64,000 nt of DNA from positions 248,001 to 312,000 of the forward strand of contig NZ_JAQFFK010000001.1 of assembly GCF_027594145.1 (NCBI RefSeq). Direction: 5' to 3'. Made by a program: the position numbers and the translations under genes. Of the stretch, positions 1 through 8,489 are shown in pieces. Origin of the DNA: Methanococcoides alaskense. GTDB taxonomy: Archaea > Halobacteriota > Methanosarcinia > Methanosarcinales > Methanosarcinaceae. The notes beneath the pieces were generated by a model. It searched no databases. It saw only the letters and a list, made by a program, of their open reading frames with translations, and was not told where the DNA came from. How positions within the stretch are numbered: the stretch's first letter is position 1; each line of letters starts with the position of its first letter.

Positions 1-73
1 TGATCTGTTAATTTAATAGTTCTAAAATAGAATAAAGAAAAGGAAAAATATGCTTTAAAAATAAGTTATGCAC

Positions 74-304
74 TTATCCATCATTTCCGATCGCTTCCGC
101 AGGACAGGAGTCCATGGCCTCTTCGCAATTCTTCTTTTCAGCATCATTCTCGGGCTGCTTATATACAAAAGAACTCGAACCGTTTTCATTCATCTTGAAA
201 TTATTGGGAGCTTCATCTATGCATCTCTGACAAGTGATACACTGATCATCCACGTAATAAGCTCCTTCTACATTTTCAGCCACTTTATTTTTTACATCTG
301 CCAT
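74..304 (-). CDS. [4Fe-4S] ferredoxin, single cluster
   Basis: Small acidic protein of about 76 residues. A C-x2-C-x2-C motif (CITCQRC) lies near the N-terminus and a distal CP pair (DSCPAEA) near the C-terminus, the pattern of a one-cluster bacterial/archaeal ferredoxin. A further Cys (NCEEAM) lies between and may form a disulfide, as in other monocluster ferredoxins. It should be a soluble electron carrier; the partner cannot be told from the neighbours. I chose the ATG at 304 over a TTG at 319 because a GGGGGA ribosome binding site lies upstream of it. Family call is firm; the partner is unknown. Confidence 0.9.
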   Translation of the reverse strand: MADVKNKVAENVEGAYYVDDQCITCQRCIDEAPNNFKMNENGSSSFVYKQPENDAEKKNCEEAMDSCPAEAIGNDG

Positions 305-404
305 ACATAAGTCCCCCAAACTAATATCTAGAATACTCTTTAACTTTGTAAAGCTCTGTATTTATAAATTTCTGGACAACTTATGTGCAGATATTTGTGA
401 TAAT

Positions 405-704
405 TTAGAGAACATCCTTAAGGGCATTAGCAGCTACGTAAACACTGCCGATCCCGCAGATGTACTGTGTGATCCTGATGGTCTGCATGATCTCTTCCTT
501 TGTAGCACCTGCATCCAATGCTTGCAATGCAAGAGAGCGCACTCCATTAACAGTACCTTTTGATGCATCAAGGGACAATGCCATCAGGAGCTTGTATTTG
601 TAAGGTATTCCATTTTCCGGGAATGCGTTATGAAGGGTATCATCCAAAAGTTTGACGAATTCCGGGTCGTTATCTGCTATTATCTGAAGTGGGTCTTCTG
701 GCAT
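405..704 (-). CDS. Carboxymuconolactone decarboxylase (CMD/AhpD-like) family protein
   Basis: A 99-residue all-helical protein of the CMD fold, recognised from the segment 'LDAGATKEEIMQTIRITQYICGIGSVYVAANAL', given here as its two halves around residues 66-98. AhpD-type members use a CxxC redox pair. Here only one Cys (residue about 83) remains in the usual active-site helix, so a peroxidase-reductase role is doubtful. It is a short single-domain member, transcribed away from the ferredoxin-side gap, with a GGAGATAAT ribosome binding site before its ATG. It is divergent from the SMR transporter gene at 877. The substrate is unknown. Confidence 0.75.
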   Translation of the reverse strand: MPEDPLQIIADNDPEFVKLLDDTLHNAFPENGIPYKYKLLMALSLDASKGTVNGVRSLALQALDAGATKEEIMQTIRITQYICGIGSVYVAANALKDVL

Positions 705-876
705 TTTTATTATCTCCTTATGTGTATCATTTATTGAGAGCTAACTATTTATGGTGATTCCATAGCATTCATTTATCGTTGCTCATGTAGAACATTATCT
801 CTTTTCATGGTCATTATGTTTATCTGTAAATAGCTTCCATAAATATCAGACATATCTTGTGATCCGGGGAATTAAT

Positions 877-1200
877 ATGAGCTATTCACTTCTGGCAATA
901 TCTATCTTTTTTGAGATATGCGGTACCGTTTGCATGAAAATATCCGATGGTTATTCGAACATTCCGGCATCTCTGATGATATTCGTGTTCTATGGAGTAA
1001 GTTTTAGTATTTTCCCATTTGCTTTGAAGAACATTGATGTAAGCCTTGCCTATGCCATCTGGTCAGGAGTGGGAACTGCATCCATGACCTTGATCGGGAT
1101 ATATTATTTCAAAGAGCCTGCAACAGCCATAAAGATGGTTTCCATATTCATTATCATGGTCGGTGTTCTGGGATTAAATCTCAGTGATAAGCTGGCATGA
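877..1200 (+). CDS. Small multidrug resistance (SMR/EmrE-type) transporter
   Basis: About 107 residues with four predicted membrane helices, matching the usual 105-115 residues of SMR proteins. Helix 1 carries the essential membrane-embedded Glu (SIFFEICGTVCMK), and helix 3 carries the AYAIWSGVGTA signature, both diagnostic. It functions as a proton-coupled exporter of cationic compounds, normally as a dimer. The start is the ATG at 877, preceded by GGGG, rather than the GTG at 859. A second SMR gene in this window (62810-63130) carries a nonsense codon, so this is the intact copy here. Substrate unknown. Confidence 0.88.
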   Translation: MSYSLLAISIFFEICGTVCMKISDGYSNIPASLMIFVFYGVSFSIFPFALKNIDVSLAYAIWSGVGTASMTLIGIYYFKEPATAIKMVSIFIIMVGVLGLNLSDKLA

Positions 1201-1340
1201 TACACTAGGAATCTACTTATGACTATTTTCATATATTGATCATGGCAGATGGATATAGGTCTTAAAAGCAGTTACCTGTAGCAACAGCTAAATAATTTCT
1301 ACTCCCATCTAATATATAATAAATAATTGGGGGTAATCTA

Positions 1341-1724
1341 TTGATATCTGTAATCTCGGTCCTTGCTGACCTATCACTTACTCTTCAAGTGATAGCTTTT
1401 GTAATGCTTCTGTATGCTATCAATCTTAAAAAAGTGGGTCTTGCAGAGCATGGGAGGGCGTCTTCCCTTGCGGTATATGTTATGGTACCTACGATATTGT
1501 ATATGTTCTATTCTATCAGTCTGGGCTTTAGGTTGCCCGAATATGGGATCATACTTGGTTTGCACCGGCTTCTCGGCTCAATAGTTCTGATCTTCATAAT
1601 TCTTTTTGTGACCAACAGATGGAGGTTCAAAAAGAAGGTCCATATGGATATTGTAGCGGTATGCTGGACTTTGTCCTTGCTGATGGGAATTGGTGTCTAT
1701 TTGATTTCTCATGATATCTTATGA
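1341..1724 (+). CDS. Four-helix integral membrane protein, unknown function
   Basis: A 127-residue protein with four clear hydrophobic segments (about residues 9-28, 43-62, 72-93 and 105-125). It contains 'HGRASSLAVY' and 'LHRLLGSIVLIFIIL'; His residues inside helices 2-3 resemble heme-binding or quinone-interacting small membrane proteins such as the DUF420/cytochrome b561-like group, but I cannot assign it. It starts with TTG at 1341 after a GGGGGT ribosome binding site, and no ATG fits. It is monocistronic by spacing. Gene reality is well supported by hydrophobic periodicity and start context; function is unknown. Confidence 0.6.
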   Translation: MISVISVLADLSLTLQVIAFVMLLYAINLKKVGLAEHGRASSLAVYVMVPTILYMFYSISLGFRLPEYGIILGLHRLLGSIVLIFIILFVTNRWRFKKKVHMDIVAVCWTLSLLMGIGVYLISHDIL

Positions 1725-1887
1725 TATCGCTTTTCTTTTTTGTGTTCTGCTTCTTCCCATATAACACTCTCAACTGTTCCTGATCTCCAATCCTTTTCTT
1801 ATGGCTTCATTAAAGGCTTGTGTGAATTTATACATATATTAGTGCTCTTTTGTGTTCCCATTCCTCTTTGGAAGCATTCGACGAAAC

Positions 1888-1933
1888 ACTTATAAATGAT
1901 TAATCGTTATGTATATGTGCAATCATTAATCAT
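1888..1933 (+). promoter_or_regulatory. TATA-like box and inverted repeat upstream of the small membrane protein gene
   Basis: CTTATAAATG at 1888-1897 looks like an archaeal TATA box. ATGATTAAT (1896-1904) and ATTAATCAT (1925-1933) are perfect 9-base inverted copies with a 20-base loop, ending 37 bases before the start codon. They could be an operator or a 5' UTR hairpin. The regulator is unknown. Confidence 0.4.
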
Positions 1934-1970
1934 GATAAATTGCACTGCACCAACAAGGAGGAATACATAT

Positions 1971-2138
1971 ATGGACACATATTACACAGGTTCGATGATG
2001 GAAGAAGAAGAGAAGCTTTTTGAATGGAGAACCAGCGGCTTAAACATTGATGGCAACGGATTGTTCTTTGCTACACTGGCCGGGTCCATTGCACTTATGG
2101 TCCTCATGAGGGTTTCATCTTATAGCAGCCTCTTTTGA
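1971..2138 (+). CDS. Small single-span membrane protein (55 aa)
   Basis: A 55-residue protein: an acidic N-terminal half (MMEEEEKLFEW), then one hydrophobic helix (about residues 34-48, 'LFFATLAGSIALMVLM') and a short polar tail. The ATG at 1971 has a textbook AAGGAGG ribosome binding site at 1955-1961; the longer reading from 1896 lacks one. A hairpin terminator follows at once. The strong translation signals and dedicated promoter-terminator suggest a real, perhaps abundant, small protein. I recognise no family. Confidence 0.6.
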   Translation: MDTYYTGSMMEEEEKLFEWRTSGLNIDGNGLFFATLAGSIALMVLMRVSSYSSLF

Positions 2139-2148
2139 ATGGGGGGAT

Positions 2149-2163
2149 ACCGGAATTACCGGT
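2149..2163 (+). terminator. Hairpin terminator after the 55-aa gene
   Basis: ACCGG (2149-2153) pairs with CCGGT (2159-2163) over an AATTA loop. It is followed by a T-rich stretch (2171-2205). It sits between the plus-strand small gene and the convergent msrA, so it may serve both. Confidence 0.5.
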
Positions 2164-2213
2164 AAACTCCCTTATTTATCTTGCTTTTCTTTATTTTCCT
2201 CTTATTTTTGGTA

Positions 2214-2675
2214 TCATCGTTTGAACTGAAGTTTCTGGAAATACTTCTGATGATAGTCTTCTGCAGGGTAGAATTCAGATGCTTCTACTATCTCTGTCTT
2301 AATGCCACTATCATACTTTCCTGAACGCTCCTGCTGTTCCCTGGATCGGAGTGCAGCTTCCCTTTGAGCATCGTTATGGTAAAATATGGCAGATCTGTAC
2401 TGTGAACCATGATCAGGTCCCTGACTGTCCTTTGTCGTAGAGTCGTGTGTGCTCCAGAATATCTCTAAAAGTTCCTCGTATGTGATGATAGATTCATCAA
2501 AAACGATATCTACGGATTCAGCATGCCCGGTCTGTCCCGTGGAAACATCATTATAACTTGGTTCTTTCAATGTGCCTCCGGTGTATCCCACTTTTGTTGA
2601 GGTCACACCTTCGACTTTGTTGAACGCAGCTTCAACACCCCAAAAACATCCTGCTGCAAATGTTGCTCTTTCCAT
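2214..2675 (-). CDS. msrA: Peptide methionine sulfoxide reductase MsrA
   Basis: A 153-residue protein reducing methionine-S-sulfoxide in proteins. The N-terminal GCFWG motif (residues 9-13) holds the catalytic Cys10, and 'GYTGG' and 'GHAESVDIVFD' follow as in all MsrA. No C-terminal resolving Cys pair is evident, so recycling probably uses an external thiol at Cys10 alone. Length fits the short archaeal/bacterial form. It starts 12 bases after msrB ends, so msrB-msrA form an oxidative-damage repair operon on the minus strand. Very sure. Confidence 0.96.
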   Translation of the reverse strand: MERATFAAGCFWGVEAAFNKVEGVTSTKVGYTGGTLKEPSYNDVSTGQTGHAESVDIVFDESIITYEELLEIFWSTHDSTTKDSQGPDHGSQYRSAIFYHNDAQREAALRSREQQERSGKYDSGIKTEIVEASEFYPAEDYHQKYFQKLQFKR

Positions 2676-2687
2676 TTTCGATCCCTC

Positions 2688-3122
2688 TCATTTATCGTTC
2701 TTTTCTTCCTTTTCCTTCTCTGAGCCTTCTGTAAAACCCAATGATGCCGAATTTATACAATATCTTTTTCCGGTAGGTTGAGGTCCGTCATCGAAAACGT
2801 GTCCGAGATGGCTTCCACAGTTTGAACATTGTATCTCGATCCTTTTCATAAAATAGCTATCGTCGATAACCAGCTCCACACTATCACTGGAGAGCACTTC
2901 ATAGAAACTTGGCCAACCTGAACTGGAGTCAAATTTATTCTTTGAACTGAAGATCTCCTGGCCACAAGCTGCACAGCTGTATACGCCGGGTTTATCGTTG
3001 CGTAACAGCTCGCCTGTAAATGGTATTTCGGTATTCTTTTCCCTGAGGATGGCATACTGTTCAGGTGTAAGTAATTTTTTCCATTCTTCTTCAGAACGGT
3101 TAATTTTTTGTTTCAATTCCAC
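2688..3122 (-). CDS. msrB: Peptide methionine sulfoxide reductase MsrB
   Basis: A 144-residue protein reducing methionine-R-sulfoxide. It shows '[11 protein letters not shown]' (substrate pocket), two CxxC zinc-binding pairs (SCAACG near residue 49 and CSNCGSH near 98) and the catalytic Cys in RYCINSASL near residue 121. The C-terminus carries a Lys/Glu-rich tail ([11 protein letters not shown]) not needed for catalysis. It is the first gene of the msrB-msrA operon and its promoter lies in the 170-base gap shared divergently with the Rieske gene, which may hint at co-regulation of redox functions. Confidence 0.96.
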   Translation of the reverse strand: MELKQKINRSEEEWKKLLTPEQYAILREKNTEIPFTGELLRNDKPGVYSCAACGQEIFSSKNKFDSSSGWPSFYEVLSSDSVELVIDDSYFMKRIEIQCSNCGSHLGHVFDDGPQPTGKRYCINSASLGFTEGSEKEKEEKNDK

Positions 3123-3293
3123 AACCTCCTTACAAAAGCTCCCATATAAAAGTTATTAATACACACTTAAATAATTTCGGTTGTAACTCTTGGGTTTTAT
3201 ATTAATTTCATTTGAATGTCCTATTTCGATTGGAACCTATGTAACACTAATATTTTTATGCAAACGTGTCCAATACCATATGGAGTAGTTTAA

Positions 3294-3629
3294 ATGACCG
3301 GATATGCAAAGCTATGCAGTTCAGATGATGTGCCGGATGGGGAAATGCGCAGTTTCGATCCAGGTGACAATAAGATACTGGTAGTAAATCTTGGTGGCAA
3401 GTTCTATGCCATCGATGCTATCTGTAATCACATGGGTGGTAAACTTGTGGATGGTAAGCTTAAGGATAATATCGTGATATGTCCTCGTCACAAGTGCGAA
3501 TATGATGTGACATCGGGTAAGATCAAAAAAAAAGCGGGTTTTTTTGTGCAGGCATTTTCCGGGAAATGTAATGACCAGAAATCTTATGCTACAAAAGTTG
3601 AAGGCGGTAAGGTCTATGTGGATATCTGA
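3294..3629 (+). CDS. Rieske [2Fe-2S] ferredoxin
   Basis: A 111-residue soluble Rieske protein. The two cluster-binding boxes are CNHMGG (C-x-H, residues 42-44) and CPRHKCEYD (C-x2-H, around 62-65). It resembles the small ferredoxin components of dioxygenase-type systems rather than membrane bc1 Rieske subunits, because it lacks an N-terminal membrane anchor. An extra Cys follows the second box. Divergent from msrB across a short intergenic region. It probably acts as an electron donor in an unknown redox reaction. Confidence 0.9.
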   Translation: MTGYAKLCSSDDVPDGEMRSFDPGDNKILVVNLGGKFYAIDAICNHMGGKLVDGKLKDNIVICPRHKCEYDVTSGKIKKKAGFFVQAFSGKCNDQKSYATKVEGGKVYVDI

Positions 3630-3733
3630 ATCCGTGTCCTTTTATTGAATGTGCAACTTCTGATGACGTTTGTTACATTGTTGGATCCCGTTTACTGCAA
3701 ATATTTAAATAAAGTTCTCATAATCCTTTACAT

Positions 3734-4150
3734 ATGAGCCTTGTTCTAGCCGCGGTATTCCTTGCTTTTGTTCTATGTGTACTTAGTATCTTCTTAGCTA
3801 ATGTTGTAAAGAAACGAGTAGCTGACACAGCAAATGGTGGTATGTATCCGAAAGGCTATTGGTTTGGCATGGGTATAGCTTTTGGTCTTTTGCTTGGGAT
3901 GCCTTTAGGTATTGCTATCGGAATATATCTCGGAAATGTCGCGATAGGTATTGCTATTGGTCCTGCACTTGGGATAGGCTTTGGTACTGTGATAGGTTAC
4001 GTGCTTGAGAAAAAACATGTAAAGAACATTCGTCCACTGACAGAAGACGAAGCGAGGTTACAGAGGGTGTTCATTGTATTCACCATCAGTGTGCTTATTC
4101 TGGGTGTAACTGTGCTTTTCAGTCTTGTTTATCTTTATGGTCTGATATAA
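3734..4150 (+). CDS. Membrane protein with glycine-zipper helices, unknown function
   Basis: A 138-residue protein with three or four hydrophobic segments: residues 2-24, 43-62, 63-90 and 112-135. The central pair is extraordinarily rich in G-x3-G/A patterns ('GIAIGIYLG', 'GIAIGPALGIGFG'), suggesting tightly packed helices or oligomerisation. A basic loop (EKKHVKNIR) precedes the last helix. It lies 50 bases before the MscS gene on the same strand and may be co-transcribed with it. I recognise no family. Confidence 0.6.
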   Translation: MSLVLAAVFLAFVLCVLSIFLANVVKKRVADTANGGMYPKGYWFGMGIAFGLLLGMPLGIAIGIYLGNVAIGIAIGPALGIGFGTVIGYVLEKKHVKNIRPLTEDEARLQRVFIVFTISVLILGVTVLFSLVYLYGLI

Positions 4151-4205
4151 TTGCATATTCTTGAATGACTAAATATCTATATTAGTTCTGCATTAATAAT
4201 TGGTT

Positions 4206-5129
4206 ATGGAAGTTATGGACATTGTCCCTTCGTGGATCTCGTGGGATATTGCTACTATATTATTCGTTTTTTTAATAGTCATATTAACTTTCGTTTCAGC
4301 GAAAATGGTAGATAGGCTCTTAAAAGCATATTTTCAGTTCGCCAGTAAAAAGATGAAGATCGATGAAACGACCTATGGGCTTGTCAGGCGTATCATAGTG
4401 GGACTTGTGTATTTTTTTGGCATTATTGTTATCGTCTTCTCCATCCCCGGACTTCGTGATATTTCGATTGCTCTTTTTGCAGGTGCCGGATTTGCGGGTA
4501 TTGTCGTTGGTATGGCTGCTCAGAACACCCTTTCGAACATCATTGCAGGTATCGCGCTTGCGACTTTCAGACCTTTCCGTGTGGGTGACCTGTTAACAAT
4601 TCATGGTGAATATGGGAGGGTCACTGACATAACTCTTGGTTACACTAAGATCAGGACCTGGGATAACAGGCGTTTGAACATCCCCAATCACGTGATCAGT
4701 GATGAAGCCATCATCAACTGGTCCATCGATGATCCAACGGTCAACTGGACCGTTGATATTGGTATTAGTTATGATTCCAATATTGATCTTGCAAGAAGTA
4801 TCATGATCGAGGAGGGCCGTAAACACAAAAATGTAATGTCATATGCTGATCTCCAAAAACATAACTCTCATGAAAAAAAGGGTGATGAGATCTCTGTTCT
4901 TTTGACCGAACTGGGAGATTTTGCAGTAAATCTCAGGCTTTATGTATGGATAAAGGACCGTTCGGTGGGCTTTACTACGGGTTGTGATCTTCGGGAATCC
5001 ATCAAAAAGAGGTTTGATGCTGAAGGTATTGAAATCCCGTTCCCTTACAGGACGATCGTATATAAGAAAGATATTGAACAGTCACATGAGGAGGACCTTG
5101 AAATGTCGCGGGAAGGACCTGCGGCTTAA
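4206..5129 (+). CDS. mscS: MscS-family mechanosensitive ion channel
   Basis: A 307-residue MscS-like channel that opens under membrane tension to release osmolytes. Three N-terminal membrane helices are followed by the pore-lining third helix with the 'AGIVVGMAAQNTLSNIIAG' signature, then the beta domain (FRPFRVGDLLTIHGEYGRVTDI), a linker near 'NHVISDEAIINWS', and a C-terminal alpha/beta domain ending 'IEIPFPYRTIVYKK'. The length fits the small-conductance form. ATG at 4206 preferred to the TTG at 4200. The acidic C-terminal tail is typical. Confident. Confidence 0.93.
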   Translation: MEVMDIVPSWISWDIATILFVFLIVILTFVSAKMVDRLLKAYFQFASKKMKIDETTYGLVRRIIVGLVYFFGIIVIVFSIPGLRDISIALFAGAGFAGIVVGMAAQNTLSNIIAGIALATFRPFRVGDLLTIHGEYGRVTDITLGYTKIRTWDNRRLNIPNHVISDEAIINWSIDDPTVNWTVDIGISYDSNIDLARSIMIEEGRKHKNVMSYADLQKHNSHEKKGDEISVLLTELGDFAVNLRLYVWIKDRSVGFTTGCDLRESIKKRFDAEGIEIPFPYRTIVYKKDIEQSHEEDLEMSREGPAA

Positions 5130-5250
5130 ATCTCTGATCTTTTTTGAATAGCTGGCAGCGGATCATAATATTTTTGTAAGGCATTGGCTGATAAATATTT
5201 TATACTACAATTCTGTTCTTTAGTACAATTAGAACAGAGAATGTGCAATT

Positions 5251-5988
5251 ATGATGGGTCGATTTAAACACGATGAGTATATTTTCTACGGTGAACTGAG
5301 CAGTGATGGGAATCTTGTGACTTCCCTATCTCACGATGGCGGAACTTTTGAGATGTCCGAGCTTGCTTTGCTTCCACCTGCTAAACCTTCTAAGATAGTC
5401 TGCATTGGTCTGAACTATATTGACCATGCTATCGAACTTGGCATGGATGTTCCTACCGAGCCTGTCATATTCATGAAGCCACCTTCTTCGGTCATAGGGT
5501 CTGGCGATAAAATAGTATATCCTGCAATGAGTCAGCGTGTGGATTATGAAGCGGAGCTTGCAGTCGTTATTGGGAAGAGGTGCAGGAACATCGATCACGA
5601 GGATGCAAGTGATGTCATTGTGGGGTATACATGCTTTAATGATGTGACTGCTCGGGACCTGCAGCAGAAAGATGGGCAGTGGACACGTGCAAAGAGCTTT
5701 GATACTTTTGCTCCTCTGGGTCCGTTCATTGTTCCGGAAGAGGACTTCGATCCCAGTGATGTTTCTATTAAATGCAGGGTGAATGGCGAAGTACGACAGG
5801 ATTCCAGTACTTCGAACCTCATATTTGACATACCGCATCTGATAGAGTTTATATCGGATATAATGACATTAGAGATAGGTGACGTTATTTCTACCGGTAC
5901 TCCACCTGGTGTGGGGGAACTGCTGCGCGGGGATGTTGTTGAAGTCGAGATCGAAGGTATAGGCACTTTGGTGAATGAGGTAATATAA
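5251..5988 (+). CDS. Fumarylacetoacetate hydrolase (FAH) family protein
   Basis: A 245-residue metal-dependent FAH-superfamily enzyme. Signatures seen: 'GLNYIDHAIELG' (residues 52-63), metal-ligand 'DYEAELAVVIGK' (about 99-110), 'DVTARDLQQKDGQWTRAKSFDTF' (in two parts, 131-153) and the C-terminal 'TGTPPGVG'. Members hydrolyse or decarboxylate acylpyruvates; the archaeal substrate is unknown, and 2-keto-3-deoxy compounds are possible. The stop codon overlaps the start of the winged-helix gene (TAATG), so the two are translationally coupled. Confidence 0.88.
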   Translation: MMGRFKHDEYIFYGELSSDGNLVTSLSHDGGTFEMSELALLPPAKPSKIVCIGLNYIDHAIELGMDVPTEPVIFMKPPSSVIGSGDKIVYPAMSQRVDYEAELAVVIGKRCRNIDHEDASDVIVGYTCFNDVTARDLQQKDGQWTRAKSFDTFAPLGPFIVPEEDFDPSDVSIKCRVNGEVRQDSSTSNLIFDIPHLIEFISDIMTLEIGDVISTGTPPGVGELLRGDVVEVEIEGIGTLVNEVI

Positions 5989-6287
5989 TGCTATTTGACC
6001 AGATCAACAGAGAACTTGAGCTTACTGAACGACATTTGCTTGTTCTTAAAAAGGTCATTGAGAAGGGGCCTATCGGTATATTAAAACTTGCTGAAGAGAC
6101 AGGGATGCCTACGCATAAGGTCAGATATTCTTTGCGTGTCCTTGAACAGGAACATCTCATAAAGCCATCATCTCATGGTGCTACTGCCGGAGATCTTGCA
6201 GAAGATTTCATTGGGAAGTTCGAGGATAATATAGGTAATATACTGGAGAAGCTAACACAGATAAGGCAGATCGGGTTTAAGTTCTGA
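5988..6287 (+). CDS. Winged-helix transcriptional regulator, archaeal type
   Basis: A 99-residue protein with a winged helix-turn-helix over residues 14-62: 'ELTERHLLVLKKVIEKG', 'GILKLAEETGMPTHKVRYSL' as the recognition region, then 'LEQEHLIKPSSHGA' as the wing. The C-terminus ('IGNILEKLTQI') looks like a dimerisation helix. It overlaps the FAH gene by one base, suggesting it regulates that operon or a linked pathway. Target and ligand unknown. Confidence 0.8.
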   Translation: MLFDQINRELELTERHLLVLKKVIEKGPIGILKLAEETGMPTHKVRYSLRVLEQEHLIKPSSHGATAGDLAEDFIGKFEDNIGNILEKLTQIRQIGFKF

Positions 6288-6354
6288 TCGATCTTTGCTT
6301 TTAATTATAATTTATTATGTTCAATAATTCATTTGATCCTATGAGGGTATTTAG

Positions 6355-8064
6355 ATGACCTTAAGTGATGAAGATAAGATTACTATCGAGAAATTTGCGC
6401 TTCAAAACGCTGTTAAATATGGAAAAGCACCTCAACTTGGAGCTGTTATGGGAAAGGTCATGGGTTCATGTCCTCATCTTCGTCCTCTTTCAAAAGAGGT
6501 TGGTCCTGTTATTCAGCATGTCCTTGATGAGGTCATGAAAGAGGGGCCTGAAGAATGGCAGGCAAGACTTGAAGTGATAGCGCCTGAACTTATTGAGGAG
6601 CTGAACACGAAAAAGGAGCCTGATAAAGGGCTTAAGCCTCTGGATGTCAAGGAAGGCGAGAGCGTTGTAATGCGGTTTGCACCGAATCCGAATGGACCGC
6701 CAACTCTTGGTAGTACCCGTGGTATCGTTGTGAACTCGGAATATGTCAAGAGGTATGGTGGCAAGTTCATCATTAGATTTGATGACACAGATCCTCAGAC
6801 CAAGCGTCCTATGCTTGAAGCATATGACTGGTACCTCGAGGATTGCGAGTGGCTTGATGCAAAACCGGATGAGGTGGTCATCGCTTCTGACAATATGGAG
6901 GTCTATTATGACTATGCGAGACAGCTCCTCGAGATGGGACACGCTTATGTGTGTTTCTGTGAAGGAGGTGACTTCAAGAAGTTCAAGGATGCTAAGGAGC
7001 CATGTCCTCATAGGGACCATGCACCGGAAGTGAATCTTGAGCACTGGGACAAGATGCTTGCAGGCGAATATGAGGAGAAGGCTGCGGTCGTGAGGATAAA
7101 GACCGATATCGAACATAAAGACCCTGCAATACGTGATTTTGGTGCTTTCAGGATAGTAAAGACAGCTCATCCCCGGCCTGAAGTTGACGATAAATATGTC
7201 GTATGGCCATTGCTTGATTTCGAGGGTGCAATCGAGGACCATGTGCTTGGTATGACCCATATTATCCGTGGTAAGGACCTGATGGACAGTGAAAAACGTC
7301 AGGGCTATATCTATAATTATCTGGGCTGGGAATATCCGAAGACAACTCATTGGGGCCGTGTGAAAATGCATGAGTTCGGTAAGTTCAGCACAAGTGGTTT
7401 GCGCCAGTCCATCGAGGATGGCGAATACTCCGGTTGGGATGATCCAAGGTTGCCTACGCTTCGTGCTCTCAGAAGAAGGGGTATCAAGCCTGAAGCTATC
7501 CGTAAGTTCATGATCGATATGGGCGTTGGTGAAACTGATGTCAGTCTCAGCATGGACACTCTCTATGCGGAGAACAGGAAGATCATCGACACTATTGCTA
7601 ACAGGTACTTCTTTGTGTGGGACCCTGTGGAGCTTGATGTCGAGGATGCGGTATGTTGCACTGTGAATCCATCCCTTCATCCTTCTGAGGATAGGGGAGT
7701 GCGTTGCATTGATATCGGTTCAAAGTTGCTGGTATGCAAGAGCGATATCGAGTCTGCTGAAGTGGGCGATATGTTGCGTATGAAAGACCTGTATAATATC
7801 GAGATCACTTCTGTATCACCGTTGAAATGTAAATGTATCGGTGATTCAATGGAAGATGCAAAGAGCAACAAGATGCGTATAATCCACTGGGTGCCTGAAG
7901 ATGGTATTCCTGTGAAAGTACTTGCTCCACAAGGTGAATTTATCGGTATAGGTGAAAAGCAGATCGTGGATGAACTTGACAATGTTGTTCAGTTCGAAAG
8001 ATTTGGCTTCTGCCGTATCGATTCTGTGGATGATGGCGTTGTCGCTTATTTCACCCACAAGTAA
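6355..8064 (+). CDS. gltX: Glutamyl-tRNA synthetase (archaeal, non-discriminating type)
   Basis: A 569-residue class I synthetase charging tRNA-Glu, and in archaea normally tRNA-Gln for later amidation. The N-terminal ~95 residues are the archaeal/eukaryal appended domain. The catalytic core begins at 'RFAPNPNGPPTLGSTRG', where the usual HIGH is replaced by TLGS. 'FDDTDPQTKRP' follows, and the KMSKS-like loop reads 'GKFSTSGLR' near residue 343. The C-terminal half is the beta-barrel anticodon-binding domain of archaeal GluRS/GlnRS. The length is normal and a terminator follows. These motif variants look characteristic of this lineage rather than damage, since the rest of the core is intact. 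Confidence 0.95.
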   Translation: MTLSDEDKITIEKFALQNAVKYGKAPQLGAVMGKVMGSCPHLRPLSKEVGPVIQHVLDEVMKEGPEEWQARLEVIAPELIEELNTKKEPDKGLKPLDVKEGESVVMRFAPNPNGPPTLGSTRGIVVNSEYVKRYGGKFIIRFDDTDPQTKRPMLEAYDWYLEDCEWLDAKPDEVVIASDNMEVYYDYARQLLEMGHAYVCFCEGGDFKKFKDAKEPCPHRDHAPEVNLEHWDKMLAGEYEEKAAVVRIKTDIEHKDPAIRDFGAFRIVKTAHPRPEVDDKYVVWPLLDFEGAIEDHVLGMTHIIRGKDLMDSEKRQGYIYNYLGWEYPKTTHWGRVKMHEFGKFSTSGLRQSIEDGEYSGWDDPRLPTLRALRRRGIKPEAIRKFMIDMGVGETDVSLSMDTLYAENRKIIDTIANRYFFVWDPVELDVEDAVCCTVNPSLHPSEDRGVRCIDIGSKLLVCKSDIESAEVGDMLRMKDLYNIEITSVSPLKCKCIGDSMEDAKSNKMRIIHWVPEDGIPVKVLAPQGEFIGIGEKQIVDELDNVVQFERFGFCRIDSVDDGVVAYFTHK

Positions 8065-8081
8065 GTTCAAAGTGTATGAAC

Positions 8082-8111
8082 GAGACCGGTCTTTCCGGTC
8101 TCTTGCTTTTT
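8082..8111 (+). terminator. Intrinsic-type terminator after gltX
   Basis: GAGACCGG (8082-8089) and CCGGTCTC (8095-8102) form a perfect 8-bp stem with a TCTTT loop, followed by TTGCTTTTT. It sits 18 bases past the gltX stop codon. Confidence 0.75.
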
Positions 8112-8127
8112 AATTTTGAGTGGTAGT

Positions 8128-8460
8128 ATGGATTGGGGTAAGTGGAAAAGGTATTATGGTGTAAAGCTTAGGGTCGCTGCATTCATTTTTGGTATTATTG
8201 GCTGGTTCCTTCTTTTTGTTTCTATTTTCGGGTCACATTTTGAGCAGCAGCTCTTAGGTTTGGAAATGGTTACAGGATCAATGACTTTTACAATTGGGAT
8301 AAAGCTTGTAATATTCTCAGCTATCATTTCAATTGTGAAATTCCAGAATGTTATTATGGAAAAGCTGGAAGGGCGTCAAATGTTATTCTCTTTCCTGAAA
8401 AAAGCTTATGCTACAGCAGTTTTCGGATGCATTTTCTGGATCATCATTCTATTGATCTGA
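8128..8460 (+). CDS. Three-helix membrane protein, unknown function
   Basis: About 110 residues with hydrophobic segments at roughly residues 16-33, 48-72 and 93-109, and a basic N-terminus (MDWGKWKRYYGVKLR), implying an inside N-terminus. No recognised motif. The ATG at 8128 follows a GAGTGGT-like ribosome binding site. It lies just past the gltX terminator and is convergent with rps3ae, so it is probably monocistronic. Gene reality moderately supported; function unknown. Confidence 0.55.
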   Translation: MDWGKWKRYYGVKLRVAAFIFGIIGWFLLFVSIFGSHFEQQLLGLEMVTGSMTFTIGIKLVIFSAIISIVKFQNVIMEKLEGRQMLFSFLKKAYATAVFGCIFWIIILLI

Positions 8461-8489
8461 TGTGTCCGAATTGAAATAACTTATAAGAA

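Noticed and set aside
6743-7033. Other-frame readings inside gltX, serS, glmS and other large genes
   Set aside because: They are shadows of strongly supported genes and show no independent ribosome binding sites or domains.
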